Below, one piece after another: positions 22,844 to 22,912 of a stretch of 22,912 nt of DNA. The stretch's first letter is position 1, and every line of letters starts with the position of its first letter. The stretch covers positions 1 to 22,912 of the forward strand of contig JAGUUF010000338.1 of NCBI GenBank assembly GCA_020063545.1. Direction: 5' to 3'. This stretch comes from Cytophagales bacterium (GTDB taxonomy: Bacteria > Bacteroidota > Bacteroidia > Cytophagales > Cyclobacteriaceae). The position numbers and the translations under genes are program-made. Under the pieces are notes generated by a model, which saw only the letters and a list, made by a program, of their open reading frames with translations, made no database searches and had not been told where the DNA came from.

Positions 22844-22912
22844 TTGCTGGCAACGTTTGAGTTTATGCAGTGTGGGGAATAGGAGGGCTTAAAAATGTAG
22901 CGCAGCGAAATG
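22844..22912. repeat. Long inverted-repeat element, copy C (cut by window end)
   Basis: TTGCTGGCAACGTTTGAGTT then TATGCAG...GGGG and ATAGGAGGGCTTAAAAATG match the left end and interior of copy B nearly base for base (ATAGGAGGCTTTAAAAATG there). Only the left end is in the window. It lies 46 bp upstream of the operon's first start codon. Confidence 0.7.

Overview
The window comes from a member of the Bacteroidetes (Bacteroidota), most likely of the Cytophagales type. This is inferred from the gene repertoire (GH127 secreted hydrolase, DUF4256, a short RHS-core protein, many lipoproteins and SPI signal peptides ending in Ala/Gly-Gln), from the absence of Shine-Dalgarno sequences before most starts, and from promoter elements of the Bacteroidetes TAnnTTTG type. 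The backbone is of moderate GC. Two stretches (about 6.85-7.73 kb and 18.2-22.9 kb) are visibly AT-richer and look acquired.

Layout. (1) 1-3268, plus strand: the end of an ArgE/DapE-type M20 deacetylase, argH and a Ste24-like M48 membrane protease, tightly packed. A REP-like hairpin between the first two genes encodes the deacetylase C-terminus. (2) 3332-6686: oxyR (minus) divergent from katG (plus), a peroxide-defence pair. OxyR has the two redox cysteines at exactly the E. coli positions, and katG ends in a strong terminator. (3) 6697-7786: a single AT-rich lipoprotein gene framed by copies of an inverted-repeat element. (4) 7808-10168: a secreted GH127 enzyme. (5) 10289-15540, minus strand: DUF4256, a small conserved protein, an NADPH:FMN reductase, a YgiD-type dioxygenase, a SnoaL-like lipoprotein, a short-chain dehydrogenase broken by one in-frame TAA, a YceI protein and an F420-dependent-NADP-reductase-like Rossmann protein. 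A Crp/Fnr-type regulator (15690-16271) lies upstream. Two perfect TTGAT-N4-ATCAA sites sit in front of the YceI and Rossmann genes, each the same distance from a TAnnTTTG box. (6) 16305-16536: an orphan terminator and the last ~37 codons of an AraC-type gene, apparently a deletion scar. (7) 16662-18134: a secreted S10 serine carboxypeptidase. (8) 18217-22912: an accessory island on the minus strand. Two paralogous exported transglutaminase-like proteins are followed, with 1-4 bp junctions, by a short secreted RHS-core protein carrying a PD-(D/E)xK-like C-terminal toxin and by its probable immunity gene. Inverted-repeat elements and a gene fragment border this operon.

The most interesting material is the transglutaminase-like/mini-RHS/immunity operon, the family of long inverted-repeat elements lying 15-46 bp upstream of three accessory genes (a cassette-like arrangement), the paired FNR-type promoters next to their likely regulator, and the nonsense-interrupted dehydrogenase. 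No rRNA, tRNA, CRISPR array, transposase or integrase was seen.
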